60,760 nt of DNA from Thiocystis minor (lineage in GTDB: Bacteria > Pseudomonadota > Gammaproteobacteria > Chromatiales > Chromatiaceae): NCBI RefSeq assembly GCF_016653465.1, contig NZ_NHSQ01000087.1, forward strand, positions 1 to 60,760, in the 5' to 3' direction. The notes beneath the pieces are model-generated. The model was not told where the DNA came from, made no database searches, and worked only from the letters and a program-made list of their open reading frames with translations. A program made the position numbers and the translations under genes. Shown here piece after piece: positions 18,225 to 28,894 of this stretch. The first letter of the stretch is position 1. Every line of letters starts with the position of its first letter.

Positions 18225-19316
18225 GGGCGTTGGTGCATAAAAAAGCATTGGGGCAGGATTCCCCTTTCCCCATTTTCTCAGGACACAGCGACCCCAACCC
18301 GCACCGAAACCGGCATTCCCAGGTAGGTCATCCTGTTCATGGCGGCGATCCGCGCATGAACCTCGTTCACCTGGGCGTCGAAAAGACGTGAGGCGACCGC
18401 CTCCCCAAAGAGTTGCTTGAGGCGGTACATGGCATTTTCGGCCAGGCTTCGCCGGTGACACCCGGTGTCCTTTTTCCACGCGGCCAGGCCCTTCCCCTGG
18501 ATCTCGGCGAGTGCCTGCGTGCGCGGGTGATCGACGTCCCAGGCCACCGCGTTTTCTCTGGGCGGAACGATCAACTTGGCCTGGTGCTGTGCCGCCACGT
18601 CGTCGGCTTCACGGGTATCGTAGGCCCCATCGGCATCGATCTGTTCAATGACCCCGTCGACCTGCTCGACGAGTTCCCGAAAGACGTCGCCATCCGTCCA
18701 AGCGGGCGTCGTGACCGCCACGCCAAGGACGTCCTTGGCGTGGGCGTCGACGGCCAAATGGACCTTGATCCAGGTGCGCCGCTTCCCGGCGCCGTGTTGG
18801 CGCACCTTCCATTCCCCCTCGCCGAAGACCTTGAGCCCGGTGGAATCGACGACGACATGGATCGGCCCCGTGCGTTCCTGGCGCGGGATCTGGACCCTCA
18901 AGGCCCTGGCGCGACGCGACAGGTGTGTGTGATCCGGGATCGGCAAGTCCAACTCCATCAAGCGCATCAAGGAACGTCCAAACCCCTCCAGGGCACGATC
19001 GGGCAAGTGGAACACTTGCTTCAAGACCAGCAACGTTTGAATGGACCAGTCCGAGTCGCGCCACGGCGCACCTCGCTGGCCCGTTGGCTCCGGCGTCCAG
19101 CGCTGCGCGATCGCCTCCGGATCGAACCAGAAGGTGAGATCCCCGCGGGCCACCAGTGCCCGGTCGTACTCCGACCAGTTGGTGATGCGATATTTCGCTT
19201 TCTTGGGGGAGGCGCCTTCACCACCGTCGGGAGCCGTCGAGGACATATCGACACCTTTTTAAAAAGCCGAAACCCGGGTAGCTTAGCCGTTCTCGGCAGG
19301 TTTATGCACCAACGCC
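18225..19316 (-). mobile_element. IS5-family insertion sequence (about 1.09 kb)
   Basis: The element is bounded by perfect 17-bp inverted repeats, GGGCGTTGGTGCATAAA at 18225-18241 and its complement at 19300-19316. It encodes a single intact transposase on the minus strand. The immediate flanks (…ATACGACC on the left, TCGCCGAA… on the right) show no matching target duplication. The left flank is an IS4 fragment and the right an IS21 fragment, so a deletion or recombination after insertion is likely. Confidence 0.8.
18278..19246 (-). CDS. IS5-family transposase (intact)
   Basis: The 322-aa DDE transposase begins with the N-terminal 'YRITNWSEYDRALVARGDLT'. The catalytic-domain motif 'VVVDSTGLKVFGEGEWKVRQ' (first Asp) follows, then 'RTWIKVHLAVDAHAKDVLG' and 'DADGAYDTREADDV' (second Asp). 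The C-terminal region includes 'RRSLAENAMYRLKQLFG' with the catalytic Glu. Full length and an uninterrupted frame between intact inverted repeats suggest it could still be active. Confidence 0.9.
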   Translation of the reverse strand: MSSTAPDGGEGASPKKAKYRITNWSEYDRALVARGDLTFWFDPEAIAQRWTPEPTGQRGAPWRDSDWSIQTLLVLKQVFHLPDRALEGFGRSLMRLMELDLPIPDHTHLSRRARALRVQIPRQERTGPIHVVVDSTGLKVFGEGEWKVRQHGAGKRRTWIKVHLAVDAHAKDVLGVAVTTPAWTDGDVFRELVEQVDGVIEQIDADGAYDTREADDVAAQHQAKLIVPPRENAVAWDVDHPRTQALAEIQGKGLAAWKKDTGCHRRSLAENAMYRLKQLFGEAVASRLFDAQVNEVHARIAAMNRMTYLGMPVSVRVGVAVS

Positions 19317-19875
19317 CTCGCCGAAGCAGGCAAAGGCGCGAACAGGCGCATCGCAGACCATTTCCTGGGTTTCGCGGGGATCGGCCGCCACGCACATCTG
19401 CCGGCTGTCCGTGCGTCGGACGTGCGCCGCCTTGAGGGTCTGCACGACCCCGCCCAACGCCACCTCTTCATGGCTCCAGTCGAACTGGCAGGTCTCCCCC
19501 GGCGGAAAGGCTCACGGCACAAAGGCGTGCGTGATGACCGGATGACTGGAGCGCGGCGCCTTCCAGCGCTTCGCAAACCGCTGCACCGGGCCATAGGGCC
19601 TTGATACCCCTCGACCTGGAGCCCTTCGAGCAGACGCTTGGCCATGCGCTGTTGACGCCTCGGTCAACCGGACTCGATCTCCAGCCATTGCTCTAACCGG
19701 GCCTGGTCCTCACCCAGTTTCGGCAGGGTTGATGCTGGCGCTGGTCGACCGGTTCCGTCAGTGCGGTCAGCGCTTTGCGAACCGTGGGACGCGAGCGCTG
19801 AAGCCCGCGGGCAATCGCGCGGATGCTCTCCCCGTCGACCAAATGACGCCGCCTGATGTCGGCAATGAATTCCAT
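19317..19875 (-). pseudogene. Degenerate IS21-family transposase gene (istA remnant)
   Basis: The minus strand from ATG 19875 reads 'MEFIADIRRRHLVDGESIRA' then 'IARGLQRSRPTVRKALTALT', the N-terminal helix-turn-helix of IstA. After frame breaks, 'AKRLLEGLQVEGYQGPMAR' and further fragments (QFDWSHEEV-like sequence in another frame) continue toward 19317, where the IS5 element begins. Frameshifts and loss of the catalytic core make it non-functional. No istB is visible. Confidence 0.7.
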
Positions 19876-19924
19876 CCTGATCGCCCCAGGTTGCTCCGGC
19901 CAAAAGGCCGGTCGGTTGCGCGAC

Positions 19925-20000
19925 TCCGGGGTGGAAAAAAATTCAATGTTGATTTCCCCGGATCCCTGGGAAGTTTTCCATGTTGATTAACATCATTTCG
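19925..20000. repeat. IS21 end remnant with repeated ATGTTGATT
   Basis: AATGTTGATTTCCC (about 19948-19961) and CATGTTGATTAAC (about 19979-19991) form a direct repeat just outside the istA start. IS21-family elements carry multiple such terminal repeats, so this is probably the left end of the dead element. Confidence 0.4.
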
Positions 20001-20024
20001 GGGCAACACAGCCTCGACGCACGT

Positions 20025-20033
20025 TGATATACT
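20025..20033 (+). promoter_or_regulatory. Possible extended -10 promoter for zipA
   Basis: TGATATACT is an extended -10 (TG-N-TATACT) located 42 nt upstream of the zipA ATG. No good -35 is visible, consistent with an extended -10 type. The promoter may be specific to this rearranged locus because IS21 debris replaces the usual upstream neighbour. Confidence 0.4.
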
Positions 20034-20074
20034 CGAAGAACGCATTTCAAACTGATTTTACAACCAGAATTCGC

Positions 20075-23094
<3,020 letters not shown>

Positions 23095-23139
23095 GGCGCT
23101 GTCCGGGAAAATTCATACCCAAGCCCAACGCTTCAAATA

Positions 23140-23232
23140 GACAGGATTAACAGGATGTTTCAAGATTAACAGGATGAAAAAACAGTCTTTTACGAAATCC
23201 TGTCCATCTTGCGTAATCCTGTTAATCCTGTC
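23140..23232. repeat. Dispersed-type inverted repeat (GACAGGATTAACAGGAT)
   Basis: GACAGGATTAACAGGAT at 23140-23156 is perfectly complementary to 23216-23232. A partial direct copy (AAGATTAACAGGATG) starts near 23162 and an inverted partial copy (AATCCTGTCCATC) near 23196. This GACAGGATTAACAGGAT motif is widespread as an intergenic repeat in many bacteria. The 220-bp gap after ligA contains nothing else recognisable. Confidence 0.7.
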
Positions 23233-23317
23233 CATTCACTGCCTCTCTGTGGGGCGATTGTTTTCAGGAAATCAACCTTAGGAATCGCCCCAAACCATTA
23301 CCTCAATCGGAGACACC

Positions 23318-23590
23318 ATGACCGACCTGACGAAAGAACAGGAAATCCTGATCGCCATGCGCTGGACTCTGTCGGCCATCGTGAAGGATGTGACGCCGCC
23401 GCCTGGAATGCGGCATCCGCTGTCGGATGCCACCATTCAGGACGTGCGGAAGTGCCTGGGTTTGATCGCGGCGCGCGAAAAGGAACTGGCCGACGAACAG
23501 GGGCGCGGCGGCGAGCGTCCCTATTATGCCGACGAGCCCCAGAGCGTCCAGGTGGTCCCGATCAACCGTATCAAAAAGCGCGGGGATTGA
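23318..23590 (+). CDS. Hypothetical 90-aa protein
   Basis: I do not recognise the family. The sequence is balanced and soluble: helix-forming 'KEQEILIAMRWTLSAIVKDV', then 'PLSDATIQDVRKCLGLIAAR' and a polar tail 'VQVVPINRIKKRGD'. There are no cysteines of note and no signal peptide. It ends 4 bp before the carbonic-anhydrase-like gene, so the two are probably co-transcribed. Codon use resembles the neighbours, which supports a real gene. Confidence 0.6.
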   Translation: MTDLTKEQEILIAMRWTLSAIVKDVTPPPGMRHPLSDATIQDVRKCLGLIAAREKELADEQGRGGERPYYADEPQSVQVVPINRIKKRGD

Positions 23591-23594
23591 GAGC

Positions 23595-24404
23595 ATGGCC
23601 GATTCGATCCTGATTCACGGTTGCGCCCGAGCGCTGCGCAGATCCTTCGTTTTTCTGGCCACGCTGGTCGCGACTGCCGGGAGCGGATCGAGCGTTGCCG
23701 TCGCCGCTCCAGACGATTCCGGCCCGCGATGGAGCTATGCGGGCGAGTCGGGTCCGGCGCACTGGGGCGATCTGGACGCGGCAAACGAGACCTGCGTCAA
23801 GGGGTTGTCGCAATCCCCGGTCGATCTGGCGCAAACGCAACCGGTTGCCTTTACCCCACTGAGTTTTCAGTATCGCTCCCAACGTCTTGAGGCCGTCAAT
23901 AGCGGGCATGGCGTGCATATTCTCTCGCCCCCCGGGAGCGCCCTGCTGGTGCGTGGCGATGCCTACGACCTGGAGGAATTCAATTTTCATGTGCCGGGAG
24001 AACACGGTTTCAATGGCGTCACGCCAGAGGCTGAAATCCATCTGGTGCATCGCGATCGTCAGGGGGGATACGTCATCGTCGCGGTGCCAGTCCGCGCGGG
24101 CGAGCGCGAGAACCGCATCCTGTCGCGCATCCTTGAACATCTGCCGATGCGCAACGGGGAACAGGTGAGGCACCGCCAGGTCGGGATCAATCCAATCTTT
24201 CTGTTACCGACCGATCACAGTTATTTTCGCTATGTCGGATCGCTGGTCACGCCGCCCTGTACCGAGCCCGTGCTGTGGTTTGTCATGAAGGAAGCGCTCG
24301 AAGTCAGTCCCTGGCAGATTCAGCGGATCGCCCAAGCGGTGGGCGCGAACGCGCGCCCGCTTCAGCCGCTCAATGGACGGCCGGTCTTTTCGCTGTTTCG
24401 GTAG
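23595..24404 (+). CDS. Alpha-carbonic-anhydrase-like exported protein lacking one zinc ligand
   Basis: The 269-aa protein has an N-terminal export signal (about 1-38). The alpha-CA fold follows: 'WSYAGESGPAHWGDLD', 'SQSPVDL', 'NSGHGVHI' and 'VGSLVTPPCTEPVLWFV'. In active enzymes the zinc site begins QFHFH, but this protein has EEFNFH, with Asn130 where the first ligand histidine should be (codon AAT). His132 and His149 (AEIHLVH) are kept. Loss of one of three histidines normally weakens or abolishes zinc binding, so this may be a carbonic-anhydrase-related binding protein. A second, intact alpha-CA lies at 58506-59243. Confidence 0.85.
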   Translation: MADSILIHGCARALRRSFVFLATLVATAGSGSSVAVAAPDDSGPRWSYAGESGPAHWGDLDAANETCVKGLSQSPVDLAQTQPVAFTPLSFQYRSQRLEAVNSGHGVHILSPPGSALLVRGDAYDLEEFNFHVPGEHGFNGVTPEAEIHLVHRDRQGGYVIVAVPVRAGERENRILSRILEHLPMRNGEQVRHRQVGINPIFLLPTDHSYFRYVGSLVTPPCTEPVLWFVMKEALEVSPWQIQRIAQAVGANARPLQPLNGRPVFSLFR

Positions 24405-24489
24405 CGATGCAGAGGGTGCCGAATGATCGACGATGCCGGCTCTTGCCGAGTGGGTGATTGATCGCGACAAAGTGCCAATTTTCCAGATG

Positions 24490-24520
24490 CTTCGGGACGT
24501 GTCTCAACCACGTCCCGAAG
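24490..24520. terminator. Bidirectional terminator-like hairpin
   Basis: CTTCGGGACGTG (24490-24501) pairs perfectly with CACGTCCCGAAG (24509-24520) over a 7-nt loop, between the convergent carbonic-anhydrase-like and pentaheme cytochrome genes. It has a strong 12-bp stem but no long T-run. Confidence 0.55.
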
Positions 24521-24547
24521 ACTCAAGCCGCTGGAAAACCCTCCCGC

Positions 24548-25858
24548 TTACTTTTCGGCAATCTCTTTTTCGGCCACGGCGATTAGAACCGGCGCCGTGA
24601 CATCCTTCGGTAACTCCGTGAACTTCTCGACCAGTGACGGCCACAGCAGGTTGTAGTAAAGCTCGCCACGGACCAGAACCACGCCCTCGGCGGGTATTTT
24701 GTAAACCAGCTCGCGGGTCTCGTGGGCTTTCAGCCGACTGTCCTTGCCCGCCTTGGTTGCCGTCGGGGGCGGCGCCGGGTTGCCTTTATCGTCCGCCAGA
24801 CCATAGACGAAGTACGCCTGCGGATCGTCCTTGGCCGGATGGCCCTTGGCGTTCTCCCACACCACCTCGCCGCTGGCGTTATAGGCGGTCAATTTCAGAT
24901 TGAGGTTGCGGAAGGGCGCGCCGGTGGGCATCGCATGCGGTTGCAGGTTGCGGATCCAGACGGTGGTCTCAATGCTGTCGCCCGCGGGTTTGCTCTTGAG
25001 ATCGAAGATGATCGAGCGTTTGAGCATGCCTTCGTGATGACCGCCGCCCATGCTGTGATCGGCAAAACCGCTGGCGACGGGCATGTGACAGGTCTGGCAG
25101 GCGACCTGACTGCCGCCCGCGACGAATTCGTTGCCGGTTTGGCAGAGCGGCACACCTTGCGGGTTGTCGCGCTGGTCGTGACAGCCCATGCAGGCGTCGG
25201 AGGTCCGAAGCTGGATTGGATTCGCCTCCATGGTCAACGCCGGGATCTGCTTGCCGTCCAGTTCCACCGCCTCGCCAAGATGCGGATTCGGCTTCTGACT
25301 GTCCGCTGACTCGTCGACGGCGCCGCCGAACGGATCGTCCGCCGCGGTCAGTTTCTGAAGTCCGCGCGGGAAGCCGGCGGGGGCCTGGAGCGTATCGGCG
25401 ACTTCATACGCCTTGAGTCCATAGCGGATCTTGCCCTTCTCGTCCTTGATGCCCTGGTAGCTTTTCAGGGTGTGGCAGGCCACGCAGTTGACGCCTTCGC
25501 TGTAGGCGGTGTGTGCGTCGAGCTTGGTGGTCTGGTCGCGCGCGGCGTTCGGGGCGTGGCACTGGAGACAGAGCGGGAATTTCCCCGATTTCTGGTGGAG
25601 CATCCCCTCGGCGGTCGGATCGCCGACTTCCATCTTATAAAAAGTGCCGTGAATCGGGTCGGAAAGTGCGGTGCTCTGGGCGTGCATCGAGCCTTTCCAT
25701 TGCTGATAAATATCTTTATGGCAGGTTTCGCAAACCTCGGACGAGATTCGGTGGATTGGCTCGGCCTCCTCGGCAAGCGCGAGCGGGGCCAGCGGGCCAG
25801 CGCCGATGCCGAGCGCAAGACCCAGGGGCATGAATGACAATGCGAGTCGGATACGCAT
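24548..25858 (-). CDS. Periplasmic pentaheme c-type cytochrome
   Basis: The 436-aa protein starts with a Sec signal ('GIGAGPLAPLALAEEAEP', cleavage near residue 29). It has five CXXCH haem sites: CETCH 43-47, CLQCH 97-101, CVACH 125-129, CMGCH 223-227 and CQTCH 254-258. A C-terminal domain of about 160 residues without haems begins near 'IETTVWIRNLQPHAMPTGAP'; the HAMPTG histidine is a plausible distal haem ligand. The arrangement resembles the cytochrome c554-like multiheme family. It is divergent from an HAO-like octaheme cytochrome and likely exchanges electrons with it. The direction of electron flow is unknown. Confidence 0.85.
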   Translation of the reverse strand: MRIRLALSFMPLGLALGIGAGPLAPLALAEEAEPIHRISSEVCETCHKDIYQQWKGSMHAQSTALSDPIHGTFYKMEVGDPTAEGMLHQKSGKFPLCLQCHAPNAARDQTTKLDAHTAYSEGVNCVACHTLKSYQGIKDEKGKIRYGLKAYEVADTLQAPAGFPRGLQKLTAADDPFGGAVDESADSQKPNPHLGEAVELDGKQIPALTMEANPIQLRTSDACMGCHDQRDNPQGVPLCQTGNEFVAGGSQVACQTCHMPVASGFADHSMGGGHHEGMLKRSIIFDLKSKPAGDSIETTVWIRNLQPHAMPTGAPFRNLNLKLTAYNASGEVVWENAKGHPAKDDPQAYFVYGLADDKGNPAPPPTATKAGKDSRLKAHETRELVYKIPAEGVVLVRGELYYNLLWPSLVEKFTELPKDVTAPVLIAVAEKEIAEK

Positions 25859-26179
25859 GCGGTGTCGCTCCTCTTCTGTTGGTGGTTATCGTTGTCAACC
25901 GCGTCACTGGACAGTGGCTTAGGTTCAGGCGAGTCCGCGTCCGCCGAATCAAGACACGAATCACTCTCCGCGCGGCTGACTGCATTGTTTGTCAGCCCTA
26001 TTGGAAACGATAGTGCGCAAGGTCAATAAAAGGCGATCGCCAGTATCATTGAATATGGTTATTTAATGGATCGCTAATTGACTTGAAATAAGATCGCGCG
26101 CGAATCGGATTGCCCGAATCGTTTTGATTCCTATAATCCGCGTTCAATTGCATCAAGACCGGATCACGAGGTCGTTCTC
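25859..26179. promoter_or_regulatory. Divergent regulatory region of the multiheme cytochrome locus
   Basis: This 321-bp spacer separates the divergent pentaheme and octaheme cytochrome genes. Its central part (26020-26100) is AT-rich compared with the flanks. A sigma70-like promoter for the octaheme gene is listed separately. I found no convincing FNR box (TTGAT-N4-ATCAA). Confidence 0.5.
26110..26137 (+). promoter_or_regulatory. Sigma70-like promoter for the HAO-like cytochrome gene
   Basis: TTGCCC (26110-26115), a 16-bp spacer and a perfect TATAAT (26132-26137) lie about 43 nt before the ATG at 26180. Only the -10 is consensus; the -35 matches at the TTG. Confidence 0.5.
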
Positions 26180-27637
26180 ATGTCAAAACCCGCGTTATCG
26201 GAGTCCTTGCATTGGGCATGGATCCTTCTGTTGTCTTGCCTGGTTGGCGGCGGTCATGCGCTCGCGGACAAGGTCAAGCTCGATCCGGGCAACTGGGGGC
26301 ACGAGGCGGGAAAAGACTGCGTGAGCTGTCACTCCAAGGCCTCGGCGGGACTGGCTAGCGAGTGGCGTGAGAGTGGGCATCAGGCGGCGGGCGTCAACTG
26401 CATGGATTGTCACCAGGCCGAGCGCGCGGACGTGGACGCGATCGAGCACGAGGGACAGATCATCGCGACCATCGTGTCTCCGAAGGATTGCAGCCGTTGT
26501 CATGAAAAGGAGTACGCCGAGCAGCAGGGATCGGTCCACGCGGAGGCCTTCGCGATGATCGAGGAACGGCTCCCGGCGCTGGCCGACAACGTCGGCGGTC
26601 CGGGCATACGGGCGGCCTCCTGCGATCAGTGTCATGGCTCGCGGGTGAAGGTGAAGGGCGACGGGACGCTCGATGCGGCGACCTGGCCCAATTCCGGCAT
26701 CGGCCGCATCAATCCTGACGGGTCGAAAGGCTCCTGTTCCTCCTGTCACGGCCGTCATCGCTTTTCCAAGGCCCAGGCCCGCGAGCCGGAGGCCTGCGTG
26801 CGCTGTCATTCCGGTCCCGACTCGCCGGACAAGGAAATCTTCGAGGCATCCAAGCACGGCATGCTCTATGCCGCTCAGCGCGACGAGATGAATCTGCAGG
26901 CGCCAGAATGGGTCGCGGGGCGCGACTACACCGCCGCGCCAACCTGCGTGACCTGCCACATGGGTGCGGCTGGCAAGCTCCCGTCCAGCCATGATGTCGG
27001 GATGCGCAATTCCTGGAGCCTGAATTCGCCGGTCTCGCAGCGTCAGTTTCTGGTGGTGTTCGAGGACGGCGGCAAGCTGGAATTGCCCGCGAGCGAGCCG
27101 GTGCCCAAACGCGGCAGCGAGCTAACGCGCCCGGATGGAACGCTTGGCAAGGTGAAGTCGGTTGCGACCCCGGAGCGCCGTCGTCAGGCGATGAGCATGG
27201 TTTGTCTGGAGTGTCACGGCAAGACCTTCACCCAGGGCTTCATGGAGCAGTTCGATGGGGTGGTGGAACTGTTTAACGGCAAGTTCGGCGAGCCGGCGCG
27301 GGCGATCATGGCGGGACTCTACGAACAGGGTCTGCTGACGCCGACGCCCTTCGACGACCCCATCGAATTCACCTATTGGGAACTTTGGCATGACGAAGGC
27401 GCTCGCGCCCGTCATGGCGCGTCCATGATGAGTCCGAATCACGCTTGGTGGGAGGGGATGTATCTGGTCGGGCGTAACTTCTACGCGCGCTTCCTGCCCG
27501 AGGCACGGGCGGTGGCGGGCGCGCGGGCCGCTGAACTGGTCGAGGCGCATCTGACCGACCGCGAGCAGCATCAATGGCTGAATCGTCCCGATCAGTCCAG
27601 CACGATTCTTGGATTCGGAGTGGGGGAGGGTCGCTGA
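26180..27637 (+). CDS. HAO-family octaheme cytochrome c
   Basis: The 485-aa protein has an N-terminal signal peptide (about 1-29). Eight CXXCH sites are visible at 47, 74, 104, 148, 186, 206, 256 and 342. The segment around haem 7 ('TCVTCHMGAAGKLPSSHDVG'), haem 8 ('CLECHGKTFTQGFMEQFDGV') and the C-terminal helical region ('YWELWHDEGARARHGASMM') match hydroxylamine oxidoreductase-family octaheme proteins. Where the HAO family usually reads GPDYxxWHG, this protein has SPNHAWWEG, so a tyrosine of the kind used for covalent haem cross-linking is not seen at that point. Reductive HAO relatives lack the cross-link, so a nitrite or hydroxylamine reductase role is plausible but unproven. It overlaps the downstream NapC-type gene (TGATG). 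Confidence 0.82.
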   Translation: MSKPALSESLHWAWILLLSCLVGGGHALADKVKLDPGNWGHEAGKDCVSCHSKASAGLASEWRESGHQAAGVNCMDCHQAERADVDAIEHEGQIIATIVSPKDCSRCHEKEYAEQQGSVHAEAFAMIEERLPALADNVGGPGIRAASCDQCHGSRVKVKGDGTLDAATWPNSGIGRINPDGSKGSCSSCHGRHRFSKAQAREPEACVRCHSGPDSPDKEIFEASKHGMLYAAQRDEMNLQAPEWVAGRDYTAAPTCVTCHMGAAGKLPSSHDVGMRNSWSLNSPVSQRQFLVVFEDGGKLELPASEPVPKRGSELTRPDGTLGKVKSVATPERRRQAMSMVCLECHGKTFTQGFMEQFDGVVELFNGKFGEPARAIMAGLYEQGLLTPTPFDDPIEFTYWELWHDEGARARHGASMMSPNHAWWEGMYLVGRNFYARFLPEARAVAGARAAELVEAHLTDREQHQWLNRPDQSSTILGFGVGEGR

Positions 27638-28311
27638 TGTCCGGCTTTGGCGCGCCACTGTTCATCACCCGGCATGTGCTGATCGCGCTGGTGGTCGGCG
27701 GACTCGGCGGGGTGCTCCTGATGGCCTTTCTGATCGAATTCGACCATTTCACGAGCCGCAACGAGTTCTGCACCAGTTGTCATTCCATGACCTATGCCGA
27801 GGACAGTTATCGGGAGACGGTACATTACGACTCGGCCTCCGGTGTGCGGGCCACCTGCGGGGATTGTCATGTCTCGGAAGGATTGCTCGCGGCGACCTGG
27901 GACCATGCGGTCGGCATCAAGGATCTGATCAAGCAGTTTCTGGGGCCTGACTATGACGATCCGGTCATCAACACCCTGCATCTGCCCGAGGCGGCCTTCG
28001 CGGCGCGTGCCTGGTTTCGCCAACGCGATTCGGCCACCTGTTCAAGGTGCCACACTCAGGAGGCGATTTTAGGCAAACGCGCCGACACGGCGGCGATTCA
28101 TCGCGAGGAGACCGAGGGGAAGACCTGCATCGATTGTCACTACAACCTGGTCCATCGCAAGGTGCCGGATGAACGGGCCTTCAAGCGCGAAGCCTGGAAC
28201 CGGATGGTCGAGGAGGAGTTTGGACTGGAGCCGGGAATGGCTGCCAGGCTGATGATGGGGCCAAAACAGGCGATCGGCTCGCTGCCTGTGCTTTCGGAGC
28301 AATCGCCTTAG
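27637..28311 (+). CDS. NapC/NirT-family tetraheme quinol dehydrogenase
   Basis: The 224-aa protein starts at an ATG overlapping the octaheme stop. An N-terminal membrane anchor (HVLIALVVGGLGGVLLMAFL, about 13-32) precedes four CXXCH sites: CTSCH 45-49, CGDCH 74-78, CSRCH 135-139 and CIDCH 164-168. This is the NapC/NirT/NrfH pattern, which takes electrons from quinol and passes them to periplasmic multiheme enzymes. Its coupling to the HAO-like gene resembles the haoA-haoC pairing of reductive HAO systems and argues for quinol-driven reduction. Confidence 0.88.
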   Translation: MSGFGAPLFITRHVLIALVVGGLGGVLLMAFLIEFDHFTSRNEFCTSCHSMTYAEDSYRETVHYDSASGVRATCGDCHVSEGLLAATWDHAVGIKDLIKQFLGPDYDDPVINTLHLPEAAFAARAWFRQRDSATCSRCHTQEAILGKRADTAAIHREETEGKTCIDCHYNLVHRKVPDERAFKREAWNRMVEEEFGLEPGMAARLMMGPKQAIGSLPVLSEQSP

Positions 28312-28434
28312 GTGATTTCCGGAGCTTTCGGTCGGGTACCGACTTTCCCGGAAATTGGCTTTAACCGCCTCAGCGCCAACCTCGGCCAGACCGAACCAAG
28401 GTATCGACGCCGTCGGTTATGCCGGGACCACGGT

Positions 28435-28656
28435 TTAGTGCAGACAGTTACCGAGTCGCTGGGCGTTGCCGGGGAGGATCGCGATGGCGAACGCAACGGC
28501 CAGGGTCATGACGCCGGTGAAAACCAGCAGCAGTGCCGTATGGGCGGTCGGGATCATCAACCCCGTGGTTTCGGCGAGCAGGAGCAGAAGCGCCCCGGAG
28601 ACAAACAGCGTTGCGGACAGGATGACGGCCGCGCGCATGGTGTGACAGGTGATCAT
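28435..28656 (-). CDS. Small hypothetical membrane protein
   Basis: This 73-aa product has two hydrophobic segments (about 8-30, 'AVILSATLFVSGALLLLLAE', and 38-62, 'HTALLLVFTGVMTLAVAFAI'). No family is recognised. It stands alone between the NapC-type gene and the parvulin gene, with a GAGAACG purine stretch upstream. Two well-formed helices in a short frame support a real protein, but the evidence is thin. Confidence 0.45.
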   Translation of the reverse strand: MITCHTMRAAVILSATLFVSGALLLLLAETTGLMIPTAHTALLLVFTGVMTLAVAFAIAILPGNAQRLGNCLH

Positions 28657-28844
28657 GGTCGTTCTCGATGAGTCGAAACATAATCATATTCTAATATAAG
28701 TTTTCGCTAATGCAATGACTGAAACGCTGATCGACCAAAGTCGTCGATCGGAATTGCGAGTGCCATCTCAGTATGATTTGGCGGAACAGGAGAGTGGCCG
28801 AACCGCGCATCGAATCGCTCGATCAGGTTCCGAACCGAATGAAG

Positions 28845-28871
28845 GCCCTCTCCCCGAACGGGGGAGAGGGC
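28845..28871. terminator. Terminator-like hairpin downstream of the parvulin gene
   Basis: GCCCTCTCCCC (28845-28855) pairs with GGGGAGAGGGC (28861-28871) over a 5-nt loop (GAACG). It lies about 25 bp beyond the stop of the parvulin gene (minus strand). The GGGGAGAGGG hairpin is also a common dispersed repeat, and no T-run follows. Confidence 0.5.
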
Positions 28872-28894
28872 GCTGAACGCGGGCGTTCGGGGAG

